DNA of 64,000 bases from Limnohabitans sp. WS1 (GTDB lineage Bacteria > Pseudomonadota > Gammaproteobacteria > Burkholderiales > Burkholderiaceae_C): assembly GCF_003063265.1 (NCBI RefSeq), contig NZ_NERU01000011.1, forward strand, positions 62,001 through 126,000, read 5' to 3'. Shown here in pieces: positions 19,609 to 31,238 of this stretch. The position numbers and the translations under genes are program-made. The first letter of the stretch is position 1. The number at the start of each line of letters is the position of its first letter. Below the pieces are notes generated by a model, which was not told the DNA's origin, searched no databases, and worked only from the letters and a program-made list of their open reading frames with translations.

Positions 19609-20157
19609 ATGGATAAAAAATTAGACCCTCAACATTTGGATTTGTTGTCGTTTGCCCGTGAGGGTGCTGCATTGTCGGGCGAGGGGGCTTTGACCGCCTG
19701 GCCGCGTTTGTTCGAAGAGCAATTTGGAGTCGACGTGCTTGCGGGCCCTGTGCTGTGGCATTTGCAAGGTCGAAGCGTCCCCAAGCTGGGGCATGGCGAT
19801 GAAATTTGGCTCGATTTGAACGCTGAAGTGAGTTTGCCCATGCAGTGCCAGCGCTGTTTGTCACCTGTTTTGACAAAGGTGCAGGCTCAGCAGTCCTTTC
19901 GTTTTGTGGCGGATGAGGCCACAGCTGCCGCTTTGGACGATGAGGCTGAGGAGGATATTTTGGTGATCAGCCGCGATTTCGATGCATTGGCCTTGGTCGA
20001 GGACGAGTTGATTTTGTCTTTGCCTCTTGTTCCTTTGCATGACACATGCCCAGAGGTGTTGCCCACCACAGCCGTTGACCCGGAATTTGAAATGGCCGCC
20101 GAACGCCCCAATCCATTTGGTGTCTTGGCTGGGCTCAAAAAAGGCTCGACCCCCTGA
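19609..20157 (+). CDS. yceD: YceD family (DUF177) protein
   Basis: A 182-residue acidic protein with the central CQRCL metal-binding-like motif of the YceD family. It is encoded directly upstream of rpmF, the classical location in many bacteria. The family has been linked to 23S rRNA processing and ribosome assembly; its biochemical activity is not established. The ATG at 19609 is only 26 bp from the divergent maf start and lacks an obvious Shine-Dalgarno sequence. Confidence 0.92.
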   Translation: MDKKLDPQHLDLLSFAREGAALSGEGALTAWPRLFEEQFGVDVLAGPVLWHLQGRSVPKLGHGDEIWLDLNAEVSLPMQCQRCLSPVLTKVQAQQSFRFVADEATAAALDDEAEEDILVISRDFDALALVEDELILSLPLVPLHDTCPEVLPTTAVDPEFEMAAERPNPFGVLAGLKKGSTP

Positions 20158-20196
20158 CCATTCTGCGCAATGTCTCCATTTGGTTTTGGCTTGGGC

Positions 20197-20227
20197 TATA
20201 ATCAATGGCTTCGCCCGGTACGCCGGG
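20197..20227 (+). promoter_or_regulatory. Putative rpmF promoter and leader hairpin
   Basis: A consensus TATAAT (20197-20202) in the 134-bp yceD-rpmF gap is followed by a CCCGG-TACG-CCGGG hairpin (20214-20227). No good -35 hexamer is seen. It could provide extra L32 and plsX transcription independent of yceD, with the hairpin at the very 5' end of the transcript. Confidence 0.45.
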
Positions 20228-20291
20228 AGACATTCCCATCAACCAGAAGCTGCGTTTGACTGCGCGGCCTCCAAGCTTCCAAGGAGCCATC

Positions 20292-20474
20292 ATGGCTGTT
20301 CAGCAAAACAAAAAATCACCCTCCAAGCGTGGTATGCACCGTTCACACAATGCCTTGAATGTGCCAGGCATTGCCGTGGAACCTACAACGGGTGAAACCC
20401 ACTTGCGTCACCACATCAGCCCCAATGGCTTTTACCGTGGTCGTCAAGTGCTGAAAAACAAATCCGAAGCCTGA
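20292..20474 (+). CDS. rpmF: 50S ribosomal protein L32
   Basis: A 60-residue basic ribosomal protein. AAGGAG at 20281-20286 sets the start at ATG 20292; the 29 upstream in-frame residues are leader sequence. The [20 protein letters not shown] opening is characteristic. The C-terminal part lacks the four zinc-binding cysteines, so this is the Cys-free L32 type. It sits between yceD and plsX as in E. coli. Confidence 0.97.
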   Translation: MAVQQNKKSPSKRGMHRSHNALNVPGIAVEPTTGETHLRHHISPNGFYRGRQVLKNKSEA

Positions 20475-20501
20475 TCGGCGTCAGCCCTTCAGCCTAATGA
20501 G

Positions 20502-20535
20502 GCCCGGCGCTACTTCACAGTAGCCTCGGGCTTTT
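20502..20535 (+). terminator. Terminator/attenuator between rpmF and plsX
   Basis: A hairpin GCCCG-(GC)-GCTAC / GTAGC-(CT)-CGGGC with a 6-nt loop and an internal mismatch is followed by TTTT. It starts 27 nt after the rpmF stop and ends 50 nt before plsX. It probably reduces readthrough so that L32 is made in excess over the lipid enzymes. Confidence 0.65.
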
Positions 20536-20584
20536 GTATTTCTGGCTCTGATTTGTACATTCAGGTTTTGTGCCCAAGGATTTC

Positions 20585-21649
20585 ATGACTTCGCCCACTA
20601 CGATCACGTTGGCTGTCGATTGCATGGGCGGTGACCACGGTCCCCGCGTCACGCTGGCGGCCTGCCGCCGCTTCTTGTCGACCCATCCCGATGCACGCCT
20701 TTTGTTGGTGGGCCGTGCAGAGGCTTTGGTCGGATTTGTCGATCCTCGCGCCGAAGTGGTGGCTGCCTCCGAAGTGGTCGAGATGGACGATCCGCTTGAA
20801 GTGGCGCTGCGCAAGAAGAAAGACTCGTCCATGCGATTGGCCATCGAGCAAGTGCGGGACGGCAAAGCTGGGGCAGCGGTGTCTGCGGGCAACACAGGTG
20901 CCCTCATGGCCATAGCCCGTTACGTGCTCAAAACCATGGACGGCATTGACCGCCCGGCCATAGCAGGGCAGATGCCCAACTTCAAGGGCGGTGGCACCAC
21001 CATGCTGGACCTTGGTGCGAATGTGGACTGCACGCCTGAACATTTGCTGCAATTTGCGGTCATGGGATCGGCCTTGGTGTCGGTCTTGCAAAACAAGGAA
21101 AACCCCACAGTGGGTTTGCTCAACATTGGCGAAGAAGCCATTAAAGGCAATGAGATCATCAAAAAAACCGGTGAATTGCTCCGATCAGCGGGCAGTTCGG
21201 GTGATCTGAATTTTCATGGCAACGTTGAAGGCAATGATATTTTCAAGGGCACAGTCGACATCGTGGTCTGCGATGGCTTTGTGGGTAACGTGGCTTTGAA
21301 GGCCAGCGAAGGTCTGGCGACCATGATTGGCGGCTTCTTGAAAACCGAGTTTTCGCGCAATATTTTCACGAAAACAGCGGCAATTCTGGCTTATCCGGTC
21401 TTATCTGCTTTTAAAAATCGGGTAGATCACCGCCGCTACAACGGTGCAGCATTGTTGGGCTTGCGTGGTTTGGTCTTCAAGAGCCATGGTTCGGCCGATG
21501 AGGTGGCATTTGAGACGGCACTGAACCGGGCTTATGATGCAGCCCGAAACCAATTGCTGGACCGCGTTCGTGAACGCATCGCGCATGCCGCCCCCTTGTT
21601 GATGGGAGCGCAAGCCGATCGGTCAGAACCCGCGGTCACCACACCATGA
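20585..21649 (+). CDS. plsX: Phosphate acyltransferase PlsX
   Basis: A 354-residue peripheral membrane enzyme that converts acyl-ACP to acyl-phosphate for phospholipid synthesis. ATG 20585 is preferred because AAGGA precedes it and the family begins [17 protein letters not shown] 20570 is also in frame. Conserved [10 protein letters not shown] and LGANVDC segments are present. Its stop overlaps fabH (ATGA), so lipid and fatty-acid initiation are translationally coupled. Confidence 0.96.
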   Translation: MTSPTTITLAVDCMGGDHGPRVTLAACRRFLSTHPDARLLLVGRAEALVGFVDPRAEVVAASEVVEMDDPLEVALRKKKDSSMRLAIEQVRDGKAGAAVSAGNTGALMAIARYVLKTMDGIDRPAIAGQMPNFKGGGTTMLDLGANVDCTPEHLLQFAVMGSALVSVLQNKENPTVGLLNIGEEAIKGNEIIKKTGELLRSAGSSGDLNFHGNVEGNDIFKGTVDIVVCDGFVGNVALKASEGLATMIGGFLKTEFSRNIFTKTAAILAYPVLSAFKNRVDHRRYNGAALLGLRGLVFKSHGSADEVAFETALNRAYDAARNQLLDRVRERIAHAAPLLMGAQADRSEPAVTTP

Positions 21650-22623
21650 GAATTTATTCCCGCATTCTGGGCACCGGCAGTTACTTGCCAGAAAAACGCC
21701 TGACCAACGCCGACCTTGCCGCCGAACTGTCGCAGCAAGGCGTTGAAACCTCTGACGACTGGATCGTTGAACGCACCGGCATTCGGGCCCGTCATTTTGC
21801 CGCCGACACCCAAGGCAGCAGCGACTTGGCAACCGAAGCCGCTCGCCAGGCGCTCACGGCAGCCGGCATTTCGGCCGAAGAGCTGGACCTGATCATCGTG
21901 GCGACCTCGACGCCCGACATGGTGTTTCCGTCGGTGGCGACCATGGTGCAGCACAAGCTGGGCACCGCAGGCTGCCCGGCGTTTGACGTGCAGGCCGTGT
22001 GCAGTGGCTTCATTTATGCGCTGACGATCGCCGATTCGATGATCCAGTCCGGTTCGGCCAAGCGTGCTTTGGTCATTGGTTCGGAAGTGTTCAGCCGCAT
22101 CCTCGATTTCAAAGACCGCACAACCTGTGTGTTGTTTGGCGATGGTGCTGGCGCGGTCATCCTCGAAGCCTCAGAGCAGCCCGGCATTTTGGCCACTGAC
22201 TTGCATGCCGATGGCAAATACAAAGACATTTTGTGTGTGCCTGGCCATGTCAACCGGGGTGGCATTCTGGGCGATCCTGTGCTCAAGATGGACGGGCAGG
22301 CCGTCTTCAAGCTGGCCGTCGGTGTGCTCGAAGAAACGGCCCGTGCAAGTCTGGCCAAGGCCAATATGACCGATGCCGACATCGACTGGCTGATCCCGCA
22401 CCAAGCCAACATCCGCATCATGCAGAGCACGGCCAGGAAGTTGAAGATGTCTGCTGACAAAGTGGTGGTGACTGTCGATCAGCACGGCAACACTTCGGCT
22501 GCCTCGATCCCGCTGGCGCTGGACACTGCCGTGCGAGACGGGCGCATCCAGCGCGGCCAGACCCTCATGCTCGAAGGCGTGGGCGGCGGCTTCACCTGGG
22601 GCTCGGTACTCCTGCGCTACTGA
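21646..22623 (+). CDS. fabH: 3-oxoacyl-ACP synthase III (KAS III)
   Basis: A 325-residue enzyme that condenses acetyl-CoA with malonyl-ACP, the first step of type II fatty-acid synthesis. The Cys-His-Asn triad is visible: Cys119 in VQAVCSGF, His in IPHQANIR and Asn in HGNTSAAS. The C-terminus [13 protein letters not shown] is typical. Its ATG overlaps the plsX stop. Confidence 0.97.
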   Translation: MRIYSRILGTGSYLPEKRLTNADLAAELSQQGVETSDDWIVERTGIRARHFAADTQGSSDLATEAARQALTAAGISAEELDLIIVATSTPDMVFPSVATMVQHKLGTAGCPAFDVQAVCSGFIYALTIADSMIQSGSAKRALVIGSEVFSRILDFKDRTTCVLFGDGAGAVILEASEQPGILATDLHADGKYKDILCVPGHVNRGGILGDPVLKMDGQAVFKLAVGVLEETARASLAKANMTDADIDWLIPHQANIRIMQSTARKLKMSADKVVVTVDQHGNTSAASIPLALDTAVRDGRIQRGQTLMLEGVGGGFTWGSVLLRY

Positions 22624-22701
22624 GGGGCAGTTGACAGACATCCCGTGGTCAGTGATGCGCGGCACGCTCAAGCTCATTTTTTACCGTTACAAAATTTGCA
22701 C

Positions 22702-23648
22702 ATGACGACATTTGCTTTTGTTTTTCCCGGCCAGGGCTCCCAATCGGTGGGCATGCTGGACGCTTGGGGTGACCACCCCGTGGTGCTCGAAACCCTGAAA
22801 GAAGCCTCCGACGCCCTGGGCGAAGACGTGGCCCAACTGATCCACGAAGGCCCCAAAGAAGCGCTGGCCATGACCACCAACACCCAGCCGGTGATGCTGG
22901 TGTCTGCTGTGGCCGCTTACCGCGCTTGGCTGGCCGAAGGTGGTGCCAAGCCGTCCGTGGTGGCGGGGCATTCGCTGGGCGAATACAGTGCCTTGGTGGC
23001 TTCGGGTGTGCTGACACTGGCGCAAGCTGCACCCCTGGTGCGCTTGCGTGCCGCGGCCATGCAAGAAGCCGTGCCCGTGGGCGTGGGTGCCATGGCCGCC
23101 ATTTTGGGTTTGGCCTCAGACAAAGTCATCGCTGGGTGCCAAGAAGCCCAAGCCACATTTCCTGCGGGCAGCGCCGAAGTGGTTGAAGCCGTGAACTTCA
23201 ACGACGCCGCGCAAACTGTGATTGCGGGCAGCAAAGCGGCGGTGGACAAAGCCTGCGAGGTGCTTAAAGGCATGGGGGCCAAACGTGCGCTGTTGTTGCC
23301 CGTATCGGCCCCCTTTCATTCGAGCCTGATGAAGCCTGCCGCTGAAAAACTGCGCGAGAAGCTCGCCACGCTGAGCTTGGGTGTGCCCCAGATTCCGGTG
23401 CTCAACAACATCGATGTGGCCATCGAAACCGATGCCGACCGCATCCGCGATGCGCTGTACCGTCAGGCCTTTGGCCCGGTGCGTTGGGTTGAGTGTGTGC
23501 AGGCCATCAAGGCCCGAGGCGTGACCACTGTGGTCGAGTGCGGCCCTGGTAAGGTGTTGGCGGGCATGACCAAGCGCATTGACGCTGAATTGAACGGCGT
23601 GGCCCTGTACGACCCCGCCACCTTGGCTGAAGTGAAAGGACTCCTCTC

Positions 23649-23652
<4 letters not shown>
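22702..23652 (+). CDS. fabD: Malonyl-CoA:ACP transacylase
   Basis: A 316-residue enzyme loading malonate onto ACP. The nucleophile is Ser91 in GHSLGEYSAL, and FVFPGQGSQ at residues 7-15 forms the oxyanion region. His in PFHSSLM completes the dyad. ATG 22702 matches the family start; upstream in-frame residues from 22645 are not conserved. No strong ribosome-binding site is seen. The stop overlaps fabG as GTGA. Confidence 0.97.
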
Positions 23653-24691
<1,039 letters not shown>

Positions 24692-24697
24692 CTGGCA

Positions 24698-25942
<1,245 letters not shown>

Positions 25943-25956
25943 CTTGAAAGCCGCTG

Positions 25957-26454
25957 ATGCGCCATCATGCCCCACCTGTGGTTTACCCGGTGGGGCATTT
26001 TGTTTGGGGTCGTGTTGTCTTTGTGACGACAGCTTTGTTGTCCGCCTTGGGTTTGTTGGTTTGGCAAATACAAGGCGCTTACAGCGTTGTTTGTAATGCT
26101 GCTTGGCTCGGATGGCTGGCCTGTTTGATCGGAACTGCAGTGTGGGGGCCTCGGCAAACCCTGAGCCATGGGGAATTGTTTTGGTCTGGTGAAGCTTGGT
26201 TTTGGCAGTACCGTGACCCACACTGTCAATTTCAAGCACATCAGGTGCTTTTGGAAAAAGGTTGGGATACAGGCACAGGACTTTTGCTCTGGGTCAAACC
26301 GATGGATACACCAGACCATGGTCGATCTTCTTTGCGTGCTGCCTGGCTCTGCGAAGCACAGTTGCCCTCGAAATGGCATGGATTTAGATGCGCTGTATAT
26401 TCGCGCAGCAGAGAAGAAATTCATACACCCACGGCAGACGATGTCCGTGCCTGA
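25957..26454 (+). CDS. Small membrane protein, YgfX/CptA-like architecture
   Basis: A 165-residue protein I cannot assign firmly. Two adjacent membrane helices (about residues 18-36 and 46-63) are followed by a soluble tail with GELFWSGEAWFW, a GLLLWVKP strand, WLCEAQLPSKWHGFRCAVYSR near the end, and a charged terminus. This order (two helices, a G-x-L-x-W-x-G strand, then a W-x-x-x-R stretch) resembles YgfX/CptA proteins, which in E. coli interact with cytoskeletal proteins and are paired with SdhE/YgfY. Here sdhE is 27 kb away in the sdh operon. It is placed between fabF and the DegP-family protease gene and is probably co-transcribed with fabF. Confidence 0.6.
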   Translation: MRHHAPPVVYPVGHFVWGRVVFVTTALLSALGLLVWQIQGAYSVVCNAAWLGWLACLIGTAVWGPRQTLSHGELFWSGEAWFWQYRDPHCQFQAHQVLLEKGWDTGTGLLLWVKPMDTPDHGRSSLRAAWLCEAQLPSKWHGFRCAVYSRSREEIHTPTADDVRA

Positions 26455-26532
26455 TGCGCCTTGAATTTGCCTTTTTCGACTTTATTTACCATCTGATTTC
26501 CACAACGGTTGACTGTACACAAGGAGTCTTGA

Positions 26533-27999
26533 GTGCTGAAAATGAATTGGACCAAAGGGGCAGCATCGGCCATTCTTGGCGGTGCCTTGTTGTTGGGTTT
26601 GGCCGGAGTTCCTACGGCGTCGGTTTGGGCTCAAAACCCAAGTGCGGGTGCCAGGGGTTTGCCTGACTTTACCGATCTGGTCGAATTGGTCGGGCCTTCG
26701 GTGGTGAACATTCGCACCTTGGAGAAGGCGCGTTCTTCTGCGCCCGGTGCAAGCGCACAGGACGAAGAGATGCAAGAACTGTTTCGGCGGTTTTTTGGCG
26801 TCCCCATGCCCAATGCTCCTCGTCAAGGTCCGCGCCAAAACAGACCCGAGCAAGAGGCACAACCTCGCGGTGTAGGTTCGGGTTTTATATTGAGCTCTGA
26901 TGGATTCATCATGACCAATGCCCATGTGGTCGAGGGTGCAGACGAAGTCATGGTCACCCTGACCGACAAACGCGAATTCAAGGCCCGCATCGTGGGTGCA
27001 GACAAGCGCACCGATGTCGCCGTGGTCAAAATTCAGGCCACAGGCCTGCCCGCCGTGAAGGTGGGTGACGTGGGTCGCTTGCGTGTGGGTGAGTGGGTCA
27101 TGGCGATTGGCTCGCCCTTTGGATTGGAAAACACCGTGACGGCCGGCATTGTCAGTGCCAAGCAGCGCGACACGGGTGACTACTTGCCCTTTATTCAAAC
27201 CGATGTGGCCATCAATCCCGGCAACTCCGGTGGTCCCTTGATCAATATGCGTGGTGAAGTGGTCGGTATCAACAGCCAGATTTATTCGCGCTCGGGTGGG
27301 TTCATGGGCATTTCATTTGCCATTCCCATGGATGAAGCCATGCGCGTCAGCGAGCAGTTACGCGCAAGTGGACGTGTCAGCCGGGGACGCATTGGTGTCC
27401 AAATCGGGCCCGTGACCAAAGAGGTGGCCGAGTCCATCGGCTTGGGCAAATTGCAGGGTGTTTTGGTGCGCGGTGTGGAGGAGGGCTCGCCAGCTGACAA
27501 GGCGGGCATCGAGGCGGGCGACATCATTACCAAATTTGATGGCAAAGCCATTGAAAAACCGGCTGATTTGCCACGCGCTGTGGGCAACACGAAGCCGGGC
27601 AGCCGGGTGGTGGTCACGGTGTTTCATCGCGGTGCCAGCAAAGATGTGAACGTCACGGTGGCCGAAGTCGAGCCGGAAAAAACAGCTGCCGCTGCCCCAG
27701 AGAAAAAAGCACCGGTTGCCACCATTCAACATCTTGGGCTCACCCTCAGTGATTTGAGCGATGTTCAGAAAAAAGAGGCCAGAATTCGTTCGGGTGTTCG
27801 TGTGGATGCTGCCGTTGAAGCGGCAGCCCGGGCCGGCATCCGTGAGGGCGATTTGATTTTGGCGGTTGCCAACACGGAAATTGGTTCGGTCAAGGTGTTT
27901 GAAGCCTTGATGTCTCGCATCGACAAGACCCGTCCTGTGAGCGTCTTGATTCGACGAGGTGATGCTGCGCAATATGTGCTGATTCGCCCGGCGCCCTGA
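26533..27999 (+). CDS. degQ: Periplasmic serine endoprotease, DegP/DegQ/MucD family
   Basis: A 488-residue HtrA protease. The GTG at 26533 has AAGGAG 6 nt upstream; ATG 26542 is less well spaced. A signal peptide covers about residues 1-33 (cleavage near VWA-QN). The catalytic triad is His131 (TNAHVV), Asp161 (RTDVAVV) and Ser232 (GNSGGP). Two PDZ domains follow (about 285-370 and 395-485) separated by a Lys/Ala linker. It degrades misfolded envelope proteins. In relatives it is the last gene of the rpoE-rseA-rseB-mucD operon; here the sigma-E genes are missing. Confidence 0.95.
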   Translation: MLKMNWTKGAASAILGGALLLGLAGVPTASVWAQNPSAGARGLPDFTDLVELVGPSVVNIRTLEKARSSAPGASAQDEEMQELFRRFFGVPMPNAPRQGPRQNRPEQEAQPRGVGSGFILSSDGFIMTNAHVVEGADEVMVTLTDKREFKARIVGADKRTDVAVVKIQATGLPAVKVGDVGRLRVGEWVMAIGSPFGLENTVTAGIVSAKQRDTGDYLPFIQTDVAINPGNSGGPLINMRGEVVGINSQIYSRSGGFMGISFAIPMDEAMRVSEQLRASGRVSRGRIGVQIGPVTKEVAESIGLGKLQGVLVRGVEEGSPADKAGIEAGDIITKFDGKAIEKPADLPRAVGNTKPGSRVVVTVFHRGASKDVNVTVAEVEPEKTAAAAPEKKAPVATIQHLGLTLSDLSDVQKKEARIRSGVRVDAAVEAAARAGIREGDLILAVANTEIGSVKVFEALMSRIDKTRPVSVLIRRGDAAQYVLIRPAP

Positions 28000-28230
28000 G
28001 TTCAGCAACCTGTTGAAGCTGTGAGCACGGTGGAGTCCATGCCACTTCATTGAGGTGGGTGGGCGCTAACAAATATCTTTTTTCATGCCAATTTTGGATA
28101 AAATCGACGGTCTTGATCTACGTTCGTGGCATATCAAGCAGGTTTGTAACCATGAAGTGATATTTGAGTGGGCCTTCCACCGATGATCCACAGACAGTCC
28201 ACAAGTTATTCAATGGCGTTCTGATTGTTT

Positions 28231-28239
28231 TGTGGATAA
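28231..28239 (-). promoter_or_regulatory. DnaA box (perfect TTATCCACA on minus)
   Basis: TGTGGATAA on plus is the exact reverse complement of the consensus DnaA box. One-mismatch copies (TGATCCACA) flank it at 28184-28192 and 28410-28418, with a weaker CAGTCCACA at 28195-28203. A single perfect 9-mer is expected about once in a window this size by chance; the clustering is what makes it notable. Confidence 0.4.
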
Positions 28240-28364
28240 GTTGTTCATCAATTTCGACTTGCATGGATGCAATGACCTGCCTAGCGAGTTGGGGGCTGTG
28301 AGAATGGGCCAATTTGCCTACAATGAAGCCCCAGCCATCGCAGTTGCCAATGATTGTTGGTTCA

Positions 28365-28395
28365 GGGCGCGTCGCCACCAGACGCGCCCTTTTTT
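28365..28395 (+). terminator. Strong intrinsic terminator upstream of lepA
   Basis: Perfect 9-bp GC-rich arms (GGGCGCGTC / GACGCGCCC) with a 7-nt loop, followed by TTTTTT. It ends 44 bp before the lepA ATG, so lepA transcription either starts within those 44 bp or depends on readthrough. Confidence 0.9.
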
Positions 28396-28439
28396 CTTTT
28401 ACGGGTCCTTGATCCACAAACACTTGCAGAACTTGCTTG

Positions 28440-30248
28440 ATGAATCACATCAGAAATTTTTCGATCATTGCGCACATTGACCATGGCAAATCCACGCTGG
28501 CCGATCGCTTGATTCAACGCTGCGGGGGCCTTGAGGCCCGTGAGATGGAGGCTCAAGTTCTCGACTCGATGGACATCGAGAAAGAGCGTGGCATCACCAT
28601 CAAGGCGCAGACCGCTGCGCTGCACTACAAAGCCAAAGACGGGCAGATCTACAACCTGAACCTGATTGACACGCCCGGCCATGTGGACTTCTCCTACGAA
28701 GTGTCGCGTTCGCTGTCGGCCTGTGAAGGCGCGTTGCTGGTGGTCGATGCCAGCCAAGGCGTGGAAGCGCAAACCGTGGCCAACTGCTACACCGCCCTCG
28801 ACTTGGGCGTGGAAGTGGTGCCAGTGCTCAACAAGATGGACCTGCCCAACGCCGATCCCGACAATGCCCGCAGCGAAGTCGAAGACGTGATTGGCATCGA
28901 CGCGACCGATGCGATTCCGTGTTCTGCCAAAACCGGCATGGGCATCGAAGAAATCCTCGAAGCCGTGGTCGCACGCATCCCGCCGCCCAAGGGCAACCCC
29001 GATGCGCCATTGCGGGCCATGATCATTGACAGCTGGTTTGACAGTTACGTCGGTGTGGTCATGTTGGTGCGTGTGGTTGATGGCCAATTGCTCAAAGGCG
29101 AGCGCATCAAGATGATGGCCAGTAATGCGGTTTATGAAGCAGGCAGCTTGGGCGTGTTCACCCCCGCCAACGAGCCGCGCCAGTCGCTGCGAGCCGGCGA
29201 GGTGGGTTACATCATCGCGGGCATCAAGGAATTGCAGGCGGCCAAGGTGGGTGACACCGTGACCTTGGAAAAGAAGCTGCCCAATAACTTGGGCCCTGCC
29301 GCCGAGGCCCTGCCGGGTTTCAAGGAAATTCAGCCCCAAGTGTTTGCCGGTTTGTACCCGACGGAAGCCAACCAATACGACGGTCTGCGCGACGCGCTCG
29401 AAAAGCTGAAACTCAATGATGCGTCTTTGCATTACGAGCCCGAAGTCTCGCAGGCGCTGGGTTTTGGTTTTCGCTGCGGCTTTTTGGGCTTGTTGCACAT
29501 GGAAATCGTGCAAGAGCGTTTGGAGCGCGAATTTGATCAGGACCTGATCACCACAGCCCCCAGCGTGGTCTACCAAGTGGTCCAGCCCGGTGGGGAAGTC
29601 ATCATGGTCGAAAACCCGTCCAAGATGCCCGATCAAGGCAAGCTGCAAGAGATCCGCGAGCCCATCGTCACGGTTCACCTGTACATGCCGCAAGACTATG
29701 TGGGCCCCGTGATGACGCTGGCCAACCAAAAGCGCGGCGTGCAAATGAACATGGCCTACCACGGTCGCCAGGTCATGTTGACCTATGAAATGCCGCTCGG
29801 CGAGATCGTGCTCGACTTTTTTGACAAGCTCAAGTCGGTCAGCCGAGGTTATGCGTCCATGGATTACGAGTTCAAGGAGTTTCGCGCTTCCGATGTGGTC
29901 AAGGTCGACATTTTGCTCAACGGCGAAAAAGTCGATGCCCTGTCCATCATCGTGCACCGTTCGCAGTCCCAGTACCGGGGGCGTGCGGTGGTGGCCAAGA
30001 TGCGCGAGATCATCAGCCGCCAGATGTTCGATGTCGCCATTCAGGCCGCCATTGGTGCCAACATCATTGCGCGTGAAAGCATCAAGGCCTTGCGCAAAAA
30101 CGTGCTGGCCAAGTGCTATGGCGGCGATATTTCGCGCAAGCGCAAACTGCTTGAAAAGCAAAAGGCCGGTAAAAAGCGCATGAAACAAATTGGCTCGGTC
30201 GAGGTGCCCCAAGAGGCATTCTTGGCCATTTTGCAGGTGGAAGATTGA
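28440..30248 (+). CDS. lepA: Elongation factor 4 (LepA)
   Basis: A 602-residue translational GTPase that acts on stalled or mistranslocated ribosomes. ATG 28440 gives [20 protein letters not shown], the canonical beginning with the P-loop; a TTG directly before it is unlikely. Switch [15 protein letters not shown] and the LepA-specific C-terminal domain ([15 protein letters not shown]) are present. Its TGA overlaps the lepB ATG. Confidence 0.98.
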   Translation: MNHIRNFSIIAHIDHGKSTLADRLIQRCGGLEAREMEAQVLDSMDIEKERGITIKAQTAALHYKAKDGQIYNLNLIDTPGHVDFSYEVSRSLSACEGALLVVDASQGVEAQTVANCYTALDLGVEVVPVLNKMDLPNADPDNARSEVEDVIGIDATDAIPCSAKTGMGIEEILEAVVARIPPPKGNPDAPLRAMIIDSWFDSYVGVVMLVRVVDGQLLKGERIKMMASNAVYEAGSLGVFTPANEPRQSLRAGEVGYIIAGIKELQAAKVGDTVTLEKKLPNNLGPAAEALPGFKEIQPQVFAGLYPTEANQYDGLRDALEKLKLNDASLHYEPEVSQALGFGFRCGFLGLLHMEIVQERLEREFDQDLITTAPSVVYQVVQPGGEVIMVENPSKMPDQGKLQEIREPIVTVHLYMPQDYVGPVMTLANQKRGVQMNMAYHGRQVMLTYEMPLGEIVLDFFDKLKSVSRGYASMDYEFKEFRASDVVKVDILLNGEKVDALSIIVHRSQSQYRGRAVVAKMREIISRQMFDVAIQAAIGANIIARESIKALRKNVLAKCYGGDISRKRKLLEKQKAGKKRMKQIGSVEVPQEAFLAILQVED

Positions 30249-31213
30249 TGCAGTTCCTCACATCTTTGGTCTTGGCGGCTTTTGTCGGCTATGCCGGTTC
30301 TTGGTATTTCGGCTATTTAGAGGGCAATTTTGCATTGCTCTTGCTGCTGGCCACGGTGGTCACAGGCATTTATTGGCTGGCAGAGCGCTTCTTCTTTTTG
30401 CCCCAGCGACAAAAGGCGGTGGCCCAATTAGAGGCGCAGACGGCTCAGCGTCGGGCCGAATTGGCCAAAATGGGCATTGATAAGGTGGACACAGACATCC
30501 GCGAAAGCCGCGAAAAACTGCTGATGCAGCCTTGGTGGTTGGACTGGACAGCGGGATTGTTTCCGGTGATTGTGGTGGTGTTCATCCTGCGCTCGTTTTT
30601 GTTTGAGCCCTTCAAAATTCCCTCGGGCTCCATGATCCCGACCCTGCACATTGGTGACCTGATTTTGGTCAACAAGTTCCATTACGGTCTGCGTTTGCCT
30701 GTGGTCAATACCAAATTGACCGAGGGTTCGGCCGTACAGCGTGGGGATGTGATGGTGTTTCGCTACCCCCCAAAGCCCAATGTGGATTACATCAAGCGTG
30801 TGGTGGGGGTGCCAGGTGACGAAGTGTCTTACTTGAACAAGCGTTTGACCGTGAATGGTCAGCCCATTGCGACCAAGGCATTGCCGGATTTCTTTGATGA
30901 ATCCACCATGCGTTATTTCAAGCACTACAGCGAAAATGTGGGTGCCAAACCACACCAAATTTTGCAAGACGATGAGCGACCAGCTTTTATACCCGGCGCA
31001 GACCCATTTCCTGGTCGCGACCAATGTCATTACACCGTGGAAGGGGTGACCTGCAAGGTGCCTGCGGGTCACTACTTCATGATGGGTGACAACCGCGACA
31101 ACTCTTTGGATTCGCGTTATTGGGGTTTTGTGCCGGATGCCAACATTGTGGGCAAAGCCTTTTTTGTCTGGATGAACTTTGGCAACCTCCAGCGCATTGG
31201 CGCTTTTGACTGA
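30248..31213 (+). CDS. lepB: Signal peptidase I
   Basis: A 321-residue inner-membrane protease that removes signal peptides from secreted proteins. Two N-terminal membrane segments (about 1-20 and 27-45), a cytoplasmic loop rich in charged residues, and a third hydrophobic segment near 100-118 precede the periplasmic catalytic domain. The catalytic serine is in PSGSMIPT (about residue 128) and the general-base lysine in [11 protein letters not shown] (about residue 183). [14 protein letters not shown] is box E. The ATG overlaps the lepA stop (TGATG). Confidence 0.97.
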   Translation: MQFLTSLVLAAFVGYAGSWYFGYLEGNFALLLLLATVVTGIYWLAERFFFLPQRQKAVAQLEAQTAQRRAELAKMGIDKVDTDIRESREKLLMQPWWLDWTAGLFPVIVVVFILRSFLFEPFKIPSGSMIPTLHIGDLILVNKFHYGLRLPVVNTKLTEGSAVQRGDVMVFRYPPKPNVDYIKRVVGVPGDEVSYLNKRLTVNGQPIATKALPDFFDESTMRYFKHYSENVGAKPHQILQDDERPAFIPGADPFPGRDQCHYTVEGVTCKVPAGHYFMMGDNRDNSLDSRYWGFVPDANIVGKAFFVWMNFGNLQRIGAFD

Positions 31214-31238
31214 GGTGGGTGTGGTCGTTCAATCCCCC

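Larger units (their letters stand above)
28000..28439 (+). other. Non-coding degP-lepA gap with terminator and DnaA-box-like sites
   Basis: 440 bp with no convincing ORF. It is more AT-rich than its surroundings. Features: a TAAAAT hexamer at 28099-28104, an ATATCA/TGATAT inverted pair around 28130-28165, one perfect DnaA box (28231-28239, reverse orientation) plus near matches TGATCCACA at 28184-28192 and 28410-28418, and a strong terminator at 28365-28395. The terminator lies 366 bp after the degP stop and 44 bp before lepA, so a separate transcript of up to about 290 nt may be made here. Confidence 0.45.

Noticed and set aside
26168..26464. Overlapping 98-codon frame inside the YgfX-like gene, as evidence of a frameshift
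   Set aside because: The main frame reads continuously to 26454 with a sensible two-helix protein; the second frame lacks a start signal.
28000..28439. Chromosomal replication origin
   Set aside because: DnaA-box-like sites are present, but dnaA, dnaN, gyrB, rpmH or parAB are not nearby and no AT-rich unwinding repeats are seen.
28362..30212. 616-codon minus-strand open frame opposite lepA
   Set aside because: Exact antisense of a universally conserved GTPase; composition is typical of a shadow frame.
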